Source: Tigriopus japonicus (Eukaryota; Arthropoda; Copepoda; Harpacticoida; Harpacticidae). Taken from it: 64,000 nt of DNA. A program made the position numbers and the translations under genes. This document shows positions 12,201 through 24,200 of the stretch, in pieces (position 1 is the stretch's first letter; every line of letters starts with the position of its first letter). Below the pieces are notes generated by a model. The model was given only the letters and a program-made list of their open reading frames with translations. It did no database searches and had not been told where the DNA came from. The DNA is taken from NCBI GenBank assembly GCA_010645155.1, contig CM021312.1:5101158-5165157 (forward strand). The letters are read 5' to 3'.

Positions 12201-15200
12201 CCTCCCAGGCGCCCCTTTCACATTTTTGGCCATCTTGTAGTTCCACAGTCCCACATCTTGACCCCCAATTTTGAGTCCCTCGACTTGTCCTTGCATGAAC
12301 GTTTCGTGAACGGTGGATTGAATTCGAACCGAGTTGGGGAAACCGCCCACAAAGATTCGGGAATACTCCGGGTGCAAATTGAATACCGATCCAAAAGGTC
12401 GTCCATTTTCGTCATACCGGGGTAAAGCCTCTTGAACCTTGTCCTCGTTGACCTCACCTGGGCCTTCTTCTTGCTTTAAGGTCATGGTGACGGTGTGGCC
12501 TTGCCGTTCGATCTCAATGTAGTTCCATTGGTCGTACACGATGGGAACACTGGACTTCACCTCCATATAGCCTGCTCCAAGGTCAACAGTGAGTTTACAA
12601 AACCCACCTTCAACCACTTCCAAAGCCATGTAATCATCTGTTGAGATATGAGGCATCTTGGAATGAGTATCTTCTTCATTTCCAATGTACAACAAAAATG
12701 CACGGTCATCATCAGAAGCTCTGGAGACGTTAAAGTAGGCACTAATCTGAGTGTTGACGGCTAATTCCTCAAGGATCTCTGGGGTCTCAACTTCTAGATT
12801 GGATCCACGATCAAATTCCATACCCACATCCATCCTAAAAGACCGGGTTGGCGATTAGTATACTTTCCTTTTGTAAGTACAAATTTCATCAATTGGATAT
12901 GTAGAAAAAAAATAACCTGTGTACTTCGTGGAAAAGCAATTTCTCATTATATAGATGCCTGCAGCCCCTATGATTTAAGATCGAAACCATCGTTGACGAT
13001 GAATTAGTCAATAGTTACATGTCATTATTTTCCCAGGCCAAAGCTTTATCATTGCATAAATTACATTCTACCAAAATTCAATCCGTCTTTTGAAGCCCAA
13101 AATCAATTTGCAAGGTATTTGCAATTGCGTGGGTCCTCCTAACAATTCAGACCAATCACATTCGATTAGATTGAGTCCTACCGGAAAAGAAGACAATGGA
13201 AGACAATTATGGTTGTATTGTATTCAAATTTTGTTAAAACGTCAAAGTTGATCTATGAGTGGGTGTTTCAAATAGGGTATTCTTTGAAAGATATTCTGAT
13301 GCATGCCTTGTTCAAAGGTCTGTTTTGTACAGTTCTAAAAAAGCCAAGTTTTCTAAAGCAGTCCGTTCATTTAAAAACTAGAATTGTGAAAGCTCGTGAT
13401 AAAGATTCCCAGATTGCAGAACAACATGCAGAATTGCATTTACACCTCAAAACTGGTCTCAAAAGTCAAAATTTCAAAATGACTTCTCAGACTCAAATTA
13501 ACACCGTGTCAACGTTTGTAACATGATTTTTTTTTACTTTTACGTTAGTGTTTTCAAAAAGCGCACCAAGGGCAACATTTAGGGACTAAGCTTAAAATTT
13601 ACGTTTTTCTGACTTTAAAACGTTCTTTTGAATTGAATTACCTTCCTAGAGTAAATCGGACTTGGCCAAGCCTGTCCTTGAGTTTTCCAATCATGCCTTT
13701 GACACTGTCTTGGAGGTTGGTCACCCTGCCTTGTCGGTCGTTCAAACTCGCTAACCGCTCGTTCATCTCGCTCTCAGGAATATCAGCTGTATCACGTTTT
13801 TGGCGTTCTTGTGACTCGAGCTCATCCAAGGCCTTTTTCGTAGCCTCAAGGCTGAACTTCATCTGCTCATGGTGGTCTTGAAGATTCCTGGCTTGAGCAA
13901 TATTCCGGGTGATTTCGTCAGCTCTGGCATTGATCGATGATAGTGAATCATGGGCCACAGTTTCGGCATCGTTAGCGATGTCCACGGTTTCCTTGAGCAA
14001 CTCTGGAGTGGGCGGAAGGCTTTCCAATCCCCTATGAAAGACAAATTATCATGATTGAATTTGTTTTTATGACCTAGCATGATTCAATTTTTTCCATTGA
14101 ACGAGCTTTTTGTGACTAACTTACTTAGTTATGGATTCCACTCCTTGCTTAATGACCTTGGTTTTCATCTCGACATCTTGAACATTACTCTTAGAACGAC
14201 GAAGGTTGATGTCCAATTCATTTCGGACAGCTTCATTCGCTTCTAAAGCTGCATCGTACAGCTCTTGAGTACGATCTTTGGCCTTGGCAGCCTTATCGCC
14301 CACACCAACAGACTAAAATATGGAAAATTCTACATTAAAGATCATTTATCAAGGCTATGTCGATCAATCCAAGAGTCTAATTGCTTTGCCTCTTCTCATG
14401 TTTTTCTATCCTTTTATTTGCTTCACAAACCAATGGTTAGGGTTTCTTTACCCAAGCAAAAGGTCAAAAGAGGCTCTCTGATGAGTTGCTTGTGATTCTC
14501 AACGGAATAAAGGTCGTTTCGATACGTTACGATACATATTGCATCTCGAATATACGAAGATGAGTCGACGAAGCTTAACCACAAAGAAACTACGATTGAT
14601 TCATCGCTTTCTAGTTGAATAATGATGAACATGGGACAAGGCGAGCTCAATTTCTTTAGAAAACCACATGCGTGGGAAACAACACTGACAGACTTTTGAA
14701 AACATAAATGTTTGTGCTCCGAACAAGTGATTGTATTATACGTAGAATTTTTTGCCAAATTTAGATGGAAAGATAGCCGTTTTTGCGATTCATATTCCGT
14801 GTCTCCACATCTGTTGTTGCTTTGTTATTCAGGTCAAGAATTGCTTAGAAGTTTTTTTTTGGAAAGGACCTCTTAAAGAGTTGTCTGCTATGAACCGGTT
14901 TTTATCGATGAAGGGTTGAATGAGTTGTATTAATCATCATTAAAGGACAGGAAGTTATGTGAAAAGAAACAATGAAATACATTTTTTACATAACAGAACA
15001 CTTTACGTTGAAAAAAATATTTCATCATCGTTGGGTAAAAAACACATATTTTGGCCTTTTTGTGCCTTTTTCCCAAAATAATTGATAATTTAACGAAAAA
15101 GTTTCAGTTTAAGCATCAGTTTATATCATTTGTGTGTGCGGAATGATTACTTTTAAAATTCTAAAGCACCTTTACTGCGTTGGCGAAATTTGTAAATGCT

Positions 15201-18200
15201 GCTTCTTTTCATGTGACCTGTCCCTCGATTCTAGAGGTTAGTCACGTTTTACTGTTCTAGTTCAAAATATGAAACCTAAAACTTGGATTGATTAATTACG
15301 ACATGGTCTTCTCGTCACCAGGGCAAAGAACTGATGATTGTTTTATCTTCAAAAAGTCAATTAACAGCACAGATAACATCAACTTCATTTTTATCAAGTC
15401 ATTTTAGTAAGAGACCTAACTTTTCACATAAATTATGAATTCTGTTAGTGTTTAAAGAACTTAGCAGTGCTGAAAATGCAATTATCAAATGGTTGCAAAA
15501 TTGATAGTTCAGACAGAACAGATACAAAGGTGGTAAAATCCTAAAAATATATAATATAAGTTAGTATCTTTCTATTTATAAATCACTAACTTCCCAATTT
15601 TTATCACATAGAGTGCCATTTTGACCCCATAAAAGTACTGTTTAGCCTCCAAAAATCACATATTTTCCGCCCCTTTTACTATTATTTATTACATTCATGT
15701 CGCAAAAGTACCTGCGTTTAAGCTATATAAGCATATTTAACCATTTCTTAAGGTATTTCTAAGTCAGCATTTTTATCAACACTTCAAAAAAAAATCCAGA
15801 GTTCTACAAATCATTAATTGAAAAGGTCTCAGATAGTGTATCTACCGGGTGTTTCAAAAGAAACGGAACACCTAATTCCATCGTCAATAACTCATGATTG
15901 AAACCATGTATGAACCTCACCTTTATTGGATAGGATTGGCCAAACACTTGACTTGAAAAGTCAGAAAAAGCAATTTCACCCAATTTCAATATTTAAGCGA
16001 CGACGATTTTTTCCCTAAAGGGCCCTTTACGAAAACAGAGCGATCGTGACTCCGACTTTTTTCTCTCTTCATAAATTTGGCTAAAATCAAAAATAAGGCG
16101 ACAAAAAGAGAATAACAACTTGTGTATCTTAAGAATTGTTATCTGCCGCATCTTTTTGAGCTCTATATATTTTTTGTGAGATCAACCATTTCCGAGTTAC
16201 GGACATGGTTTGCTGTTCCGTTTCTTATGCATCACCCGGTATATAAGTTAATCCATACAGAATGGAGGCTCTTGAAGCTCTTTGAGAAAAATGAAGACAT
16301 AATATATGTCCACACACACTTTGCGAGAAACATAATGAGGCCGCGGTCAAAAGGAAGTTTTGAGGGAAAGATTCAAGGCGTAATAGGAAAATATCTCATT
16401 AAGATTTCCTTCGTTGACTTCAAATTAACAAGAAAACATGAACAACCATCAAGGAAAATGAAGGAAATTTTCCTTCTCTCTGCAGTACTTCGTTCAGATC
16501 AGACAGAGCGTGATCATTTTTCTTTTCAAGTGTCAGCTTTCCTTTAGAATTAGTGTTCCACGAATTCCCAACCCATCACAAAAAGTGCAAGTATTTCACA
16601 CGTTATGATGTTTGAGCTAGTTTAAGCAACGAAACAAAGGTGTTGGTTACTATGTGAAACGATTTTATAGGTTCATTTTCTGCTAAGATAGACCAGAGTG
16701 AAATCTTATCAACCGCACTTCTATTTCTCTTAAGCCATCATTTGAGTTTCAATCGTTGATTGGAACGAAAGAGTTTACATTGCAACAAAATACAGATTGA
16801 GAGCCTTTTCCATTCGGTAACATTAGTATTACTGAACTGCAGGTGTTCTGACATGTAGATAAATGCCTCCATGAAACAAATTGTTGGTCTTATGGTTGGT
16901 CTGTTTTTTCTATTCCTAATCAGTTCGGACTGGAAAATGTTAACCGATATGCTTCTTACACTATCTTGGTAGCGTTTTTTTTCATTATTTTTGGTTTCGT
17001 GTTTCCCGTTGTGTTTTTGTCTTCTTCTCTTTATTTTTCATCAAAGTCATGAGTAATGACCAAACTCTTTATGCACCTTTAGAAGTGCTCGAGTATCCAC
17101 AACAATGAATAGAATAAATAGACAATATTACTTACCATTGCTTCTGCGCTTTCAGAGGCATAGAAACCGGAATCTGCGCTCTCTTGAGCCTCATTCACGG
17201 CATCAATTATGGTCTCATAGGCCGTGACTGCGTCCAAAGTTCGTGCGGCTGGTGCTTTGGCATTGGCCAAAATGTTGTTGAAGTTCTGAGCCTGTCGTTC
17301 CAAATCGATTGCGTGGTTATTAGCCATGTAAACAGTCTCGTAGTTTTGGTTCAATGCTTCTTGATTGTTTTCGATCTGTCGGTTGAACTCATCGATGTAC
17401 TCGCCCATATTGGAGCCTTTGGAAGCCAATTGCTCAAAGGCTGTTTTGGCATCACCCAGAATCACATCGGCTTCGGTCACCAAATCCAGACCCACTTTAT
17501 TGCTATTCTCGGTGGTCTCCAACAGAGACGCAATTCGAGCGGATTTGAACGAAGCCGGCGGATCGGAGTTTCTGAAGTTCAAGGCCGATGCTTCTCGGAT
17601 CTGAAAGTGCAATCAATGGTTTTCACCTTCATGAAGTCTTTGTTCCCTCATTGTGTGAAAACCATTTCCTCACCATGATAGTGGCATTTTCCGCATTCCT
17701 CCTGAGATCCTCCATGTTCTCAATCAGTGCGGAGATGTCTTGTTCCACATCAGAGGCGTTGCTTCGGAGTGCTGCTACTGGATCCTGAAAGAGGGCTTTG
17801 GCAGTGGCTTCCATCTCATTGGCGAGCATTTGCTTCTGGATGGCCATATTACGCTCCTCGGAGAAATCGTGTTCCCTGATCTGTTCCAGCCATTGTTTGC
17901 CCAATTTCACGGATGTTTCGAGTTGCTCAGGTGTGACTCCACTGCCCAGACCATCGGCAATTTCGCGCATAACTTTGGTTACCCGAGCGATCTCGTCGCT
18001 CACCTGTTTCAAAGAAAAAATGAACTTCAGACATCAGACGACTTCTTTCAAGGCCACTTTTGCTACTTTCTTTCTAAAATATTGGAGTGCAAAGTAAATG
18101 TGTATTCTTTAAAATTTCTTTTGGTTACTTTTGTCTTTTCTTGACACGTTCAATGCTTCTCTCTACATATTGCACAACGTTTTTTAACGTAAAATACGTT

Positions 18201-21200
18201 TATTACCTTGTTCATGTCTTGGACGGCCTTTTGTCCTCGGTCATACAAATCGATGGCGTCGGCCTTTTGGCTCCTCATCATATCGAGTTTGAAGTTTACA
18301 TTGAGACTTTTGGCCATTTTGTGTAGATCTGAGACTCGATTTTCCAATGGTTGCAGTCTTTTAGAGCCTTCTTGAGGGTCCAAAAGGTCAATCTCGGGCT
18401 GAAGTCGAGTCACGTCTTCTTCAATATACTTTAAACGCTTGAAAGCAAAAAAGCTCGATTCTGCTCCACCAAATTCTTGGGAAATTGGCGTCAAAGTGCG
18501 ATTCAGATCTTCGGTCAAGACCAGAAGATCCGAAACGCAAGATGAGCATGGGAAACACCCTTCACGATAGTTGAATGGGCGTTTCCACTCAGGGGTACTG
18601 GTTCGAGTCTCATTGACCACGAGTACCCAATGGTTGGGACAATGGTCACAATTCTGCCCGATTACACCTTCCAAACACTGACATTGACCGGTTTCTTGAT
18701 CACATGTTCCACCCACGGCAAATTCGGTGTTGCACCCACAACTTTCACAACCTAATTGAGATTAGAGGTTGAATGGTTTTTTAGAATGGTAATATCTGCA
18801 TCAGCAAACCATTCCACAAAGCATTTTGTATTGGAACGTTCTGACCAAGTCCAAACTTGAAACAAGTGATTTTGTGCTTGATTATTAAATATTATCTAAC
18901 CAATGCGTGGGATTTTCCTGTGCATTATTTGCTCAGTTCCATACTTCCGGATGAACTTAAGCCTTTCGTACAATTAGATCTGAATCTAATTTGATAAAAC
19001 AGCAATTCAAATGGAATGGAATTTGTTGGAAAGAGCATCAAATACAGCCTTCAGTGGAAGGCTTACTGCGGAGTAAACACCCACTCATGTTTTGAAAGAA
19101 AGGTTAACAACGTTGTTGTTTCTCATCTTTATAAATTGAAGCGATTCCTCATTATTCTGCTCTCTTCTACAACTGTTTCAAAAAATAATGATTCCCGAAA
19201 TTGTTTTCTCGAGAGATATCTTGTACGGCTTCTCAAATACGTGGCAAAAATCGTGTGGGCGAAAATGAAAGAAAAAACAACACTGTGTCTTGTTTCTCAA
19301 AGCATTTGACATTTAAAGTGCTGTCTCTTGTCAAGTAGACGGCTTCTGAATGTCATCAACGGCACCCACTTTTTAAAACATGTTTTTTTTTTCAAATTAA
19401 TCTAAGCATTAAAAAATAGTTGTAAACTCTGCTGACAAATTTTCATGCTCTTACAACTTTAAATACAAATAAATCAAATCTGGGTTTAAGGAAACTCGAT
19501 TTAAAAATTTCTCTTGATGTCAGAAAATTTTACGCCTGACATTTCTCGATATAAGAATAAACTATCCTCTGAAAGACAGAACTCTGACCTCCAGCTTTGA
19601 CTGTAGTTCTAACTTGGTAATCACGTGTAATTACCATTGGGACCCAGATTCCAATATCCTGCCATGCAAGTGTCACACTTCTGACCCGTAACGCCTGGTT
19701 TGCATCGGCATTGGCCACTAAAGAGATCGCACGAAGTCGATTCGGAGGCATCACTGCATTGACACTCTGTGCATCCGGGAGGTCCACTTTCGANNNNNNN
19801 NNNNNNNNNNNNNNNNNNNNNNNNNNNNNNNNNNNNNNNNNNNNNNNNNNNNNNNNNNNNNNNNNNNNNNNNNNNNNNNNNNNNNNNNNNNNNNNNNNNN
19901 NNNNNNNNNNNNNNNNNNNNNNNNNNNNNNNNNNNNNNNNNNNNNNNNNNNNNNNNNNNNNNNNNNNNNNNNNNNNNNNNNNNNNNNNNNNNNNNNNNNN
20001 NNNNNNNNNNNNNNNNNNNNNNNNNNNNNNNNNNNNNNNNNNNNNNNNNNNNNNNNNNNNNNNNNNNNNNNNNNNNNNNNNNNNNNNNNNNNNNNNNNNN
20101 NNNNNNNNNNNNNNNNNNNNNNNNNNNNNNNNNNNNNNNNNNNNNNNNNNNNNNNNNNNNNNNNNNNNNNNNNNNNNNNNNNNNNNNNNNNNNNNNNNNN
20201 NNNNNNNNNNNNNNNNNNNNNNNNNNNNNNNNTAACATTTCTCAATATAAGAATAAACTATCCTCTGAAAGACAGAACTCTGACCTCCAGCTTTGACTGT
20301 AGTTCTAACTTGGTAATCACGTGTAATTACCATTGGGACCCAGATTCCAATATCCTGCCATGCAAGTGTCACACTTCTGACCCGTAACGCCTGGTTTGCA
20401 TCGGCATTGGCCACTAAAGAGATCGCACGAAGTCGATTCGGAGGCATCACTGCATTGACACTCTGTGCATCCGGGAGGTCCACTTTCGAAGCCCCAATGG
20501 TCAACCATACAACGGTCGCACTTTTCGCCTTCAACTCCTGGGAGACACTGACAGAACCCGTTGTTGTGATCGCATAACTCCGTCCCCATTTTGTCGCACA
20601 AGCATTCTGTGAAGGTAAAAAGGATACAATGAAGCCGTCTTCACGGGTTATTTGGCGCAAGACCGATCTGTGTGGAACGAGGGCAAAGAGCAATTCTTTC
20701 AAAGTTGCTAAGGGTCTCTTGAGGTATCACGAAAAATGGTTCCCAGAATGTTTATAATTGGTAGATATTCTTTCCCAAGCTGTCAATGCAGACAAGACAC
20801 GCTTTTCATGCATTGTTTTTCTGTGGTAACCTTGATCCATTTTTTCTCAAGCCATTTTTAAACCTATCCCAATTGAAGGTTAAGTCGAAAAAAAGATATA
20901 CAGTGTAGCATGAAAGTTTTGGAGTCCTCTTATTTTCACCTGTTGATTGATCAGGAAGATAAAAGCTCCTTAGCCAAAACAATATTGATCTGTTCCAATT
21001 TCCAAGTTTAGGATACCTCTCTTGGTCAAGTGAAGGAAAAAGTACATTGGTTACAGAACAAAAACTTTTGCGTGAACAGAGATGTATTCTTTCCTAGGGC
21101 CCTAAGCTTTGGTGTCACACTGTAAAAGAAAAAACGCATACTCTTACTGTACCTTGACAGTTCTTCAACGTAAGAGCATCGCCATAATACCAAGGCTCAC

Positions 21201-24200
21201 AACGTTCGCAAGAATCTCCAAAAGTGTGTTCCAAGCAATTTTGGCAAATCCCCGAAAACATATCGCAGGCGTCAGGATCGGTCACGTTGATGTTGTTGTT
21301 GCATTCGCAAGGCTTACAGTAATCCCCTAAATACTTAAAAACGTTAGTGTCCAAACAAAGCCTGGGAGATTTTTCTTCAAAACAAACCAATAGATTCCGG
21401 CTGGCCATAATATCCTGGACCACAGAATTGGCACCTATCTCCCATGTAGTTGGGTTGGCACACGCAATAATCTTGCGGTGGACCAGATTCCGGCGAAGCT
21501 GGTTGCATTAAAGCGTCACAAGAGGTGGCAAAACTTTGGGTGAAAATAGAAACAATGTCAAATAGGGGTAATCTTGGACCTTATAATTGCTGAATAGTTG
21601 TGCTGTTTAAAAGGCCCACTAGCAGACCAAAAGAAGTAGGAAACAATGTTTTTTTTGCGAACAAAAGTCAGCGCATTACAAGTGTTACAAAGACGAAACC
21701 TGAACCATTCTCTGCTGGGATGTGTTGACCATTAAATCTTCACATAATGCAATTAATTTTCCCTGAAAAGATACTTTTCCAATTCAATGATCTTCAAAGA
21801 AATTTTCTATTTTGGTCTTTTACAAGGAGATTAAATGTTTTGCGATCAAACGGATGATGAGTTCTTCAGGTATGGGTTACGGTCATTAGGTTACAATTCT
21901 CTAGAGTTGGTTCAATAACTTGAACAATATAATCAGTTACAAAAACATCGTGGTCAAATATAAAAATTGACCTTTTCCAGTTGGCTATGATAAATTGTGA
22001 ACGTTTATTGCACAATACGTTGTAGAAGGACGCCTCAACATTTTGGTTGCATTAAAATTGTCAAGATGTTTATCATCTGATTAAAAATACTCCATCACAG
22101 CTAGAATACCTTCGTAAAGTTACGTATCTACGAATAAAGTACATATCTCGCTGTCCATCAATTTCTGTTTTACTAAAGATACGAATCCGGCTCCCAATAG
22201 TAAAACAATCGTGCTTGGTTTGGAGATTAGAGAACAATATCTCCTTTCACCGACCTAATCTTAAAGATATCGGTCACTTCAATTTGACAAGATTGCCAAT
22301 GGAATGCGAGATTTATCTTACTTGTTTTCTGGTAATGGACAAGGACACGATCTGCAATCGTCTGGAGTTCCACGTCTGGCATCCCCATAATAGCCTACGG
22401 CACATTTTTCACATTGCGGGCCTGTCGTGTTGTGAAGGCATGGCTGTGGGCAAATCAAGATACAGTATTTGATGTACTTAGACTTCTTTCATTTAGCTCA
22501 AATATTATACCTCGTCTCCGTCAGTAGCGACCTCACACAAATCGGGTCTAAAGTGGCAAAATTCAATGAAAGGAACGGCTTCATAAGAGCCCTCCGGATC
22601 GTCGTATTCGGGCGAAGCTTCAGTCGAACCAGGCACATCCTCAGGGTTGATGGGTTGAAGTTGCACACATTCACCGGTGAGAGGATGGCAGATCTCGGCG
22701 TGACCATGGCAATTACATTGTACACAAATTGGTCCAAAGGGGCCCTCTTCCTTGCGGTAATACCCTAAGGAACAGTCCTCGCAAGATGTTCCATGATAAC
22801 CCATGGGACATTCGCAGACTTCCACGCTGGAAACGCGATCGTCAGAGGGGATTTCGGTGCCAGGATCCACCTCCTCCGCGGACTCCAAGATCACGTCGGA
22901 AAGTCTAAATTTGAAATCAAGGACGCATTCAGAAAGAGGGAATCCAATCATGTGGGAATCAGGAAGTGAGAAGCTTTTCACCTACAAGTCAATAAAATAC
23001 ACCGAAACAATTTTTCTTTCATAAAATGGAACTGCGTCGTTTCAAGTGACCTTCAACACTGACATGTATCCATTTTTTTGTTAAATGATCCTTAGATAGA
23101 AAAGTGAGCAATTGAATAGGATGCTTGAACAACCGCTGAATATAATCATTTGATCGGAATTTATCAATGAAAATTGGTTTTGTGGATAGCCAAAGAGTGA
23201 TGGTATGCGGCATCACGTAATGTAACAATTAACAAAAAACACTATTTTCCCAAGAATACTTTAGCAAATGAATACCTCTATTTTCCTGGGTCTCAATTCT
23301 TGCTGATAAGGCAAGGAATATGTAGCATACAAACCTTGCTTGTCCATTGGGATCCAGTGCATAATTAGCTCGGATGTAGATCCCATCCAAGTTATTCAAC
23401 ACCACCATCAATTTAGATCGATCGATTCCCGAGCCCGAAGGCAATACCCAATAATACGGCTCCAAGGGGACCTGGAATTTCGTGGGCGTGTTTGGAGTGA
23501 TTTTCCGCCCCGAGTAGAATAACAAGCTTATTCCGTCACCCGTCAGAATCACATCAGGATGCTTTGGAGTGCCTAGGAACGTAAAAAATGTTCTTGACAG
23601 TTGCATGGTCTGGACATCAAGTACTTAAAGAGGCCTCACCAGCAAATTCATAGCCAGAATAGATGAGCGAGTACTTGAGATTGTTTCCGTAGGAGAAGAT
23701 CTGTTCTCTGAGATAGGATTCAGGAGCTTGGAAGTAGAGAGACGAAAGCGATAAATCCACTCCACTGGCGTAGCTATCAAAGGCCAAGGCCAATTCCCCA
23801 TTGTAGTTGGGCACACTCACGCCTTCATCAAGGTTGATCTTGGTCAGCGTTTTCTTCACATTGAAGCCATGAAGTTGCCAATTGTCCATGTCATAAATCT
23901 ATCAAAGACACGTCATTTCCATGATCATTAGAATCGTATCAAGCCGATGCTTCTTCCGTACTATGGTTCAACACCATTGGAACTTTAGCAAAGCACAAGG
24001 AAAGGCTTTGAATAATCTCTCACTCAATTACAAGCCGCCAGATCTGACATTCAAATTTGTACCTTACATGTATCTGAAGGGTCTTAAATCAAACTGGTTC
24101 CATAATTTGGTGTGTACTCCCTTCATACCTCTTTCTTTCGCATGGAGTCATGACTTCGGCAAAAAGTCGTTTTTCCAAAACAAAAGCAGTCTGTACATCC

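Larger units (their letters stand above)
20331..22825 (-). other. LanA: Laminin alpha exons 22 (rest) to 26: third EGF-like (LE) array
   Basis: LE repeats resume with [15 protein letters not shown] and continue to [12 protein letters not shown]; a last repeat lies in exon 27. The second repeat ([17 protein letters not shown]) is interrupted by a 52-residue acidic insert encoded at 22666-22511 before [14 protein letters not shown]. Exon 26 is complete at 20606-20331. A truncated copy of it at 19793-19635 lies across an assembly gap and is probably an artefact. Confidence 0.88.

Noticed and set aside
19711..20296. Several long open frames on both strands across the N run
   Set aside because: They are open only because N codons are not stops; they carry no real sequence in the gap.
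22511..22666. Considered that the laminin EGF insert is simply an unrecognised intron
   Set aside because: The candidate donor GTGCAA is poor, the segment is stop-free, and a much better exon end (GAG|GTATAA) exists at 22511. Kept as coding but flagged.
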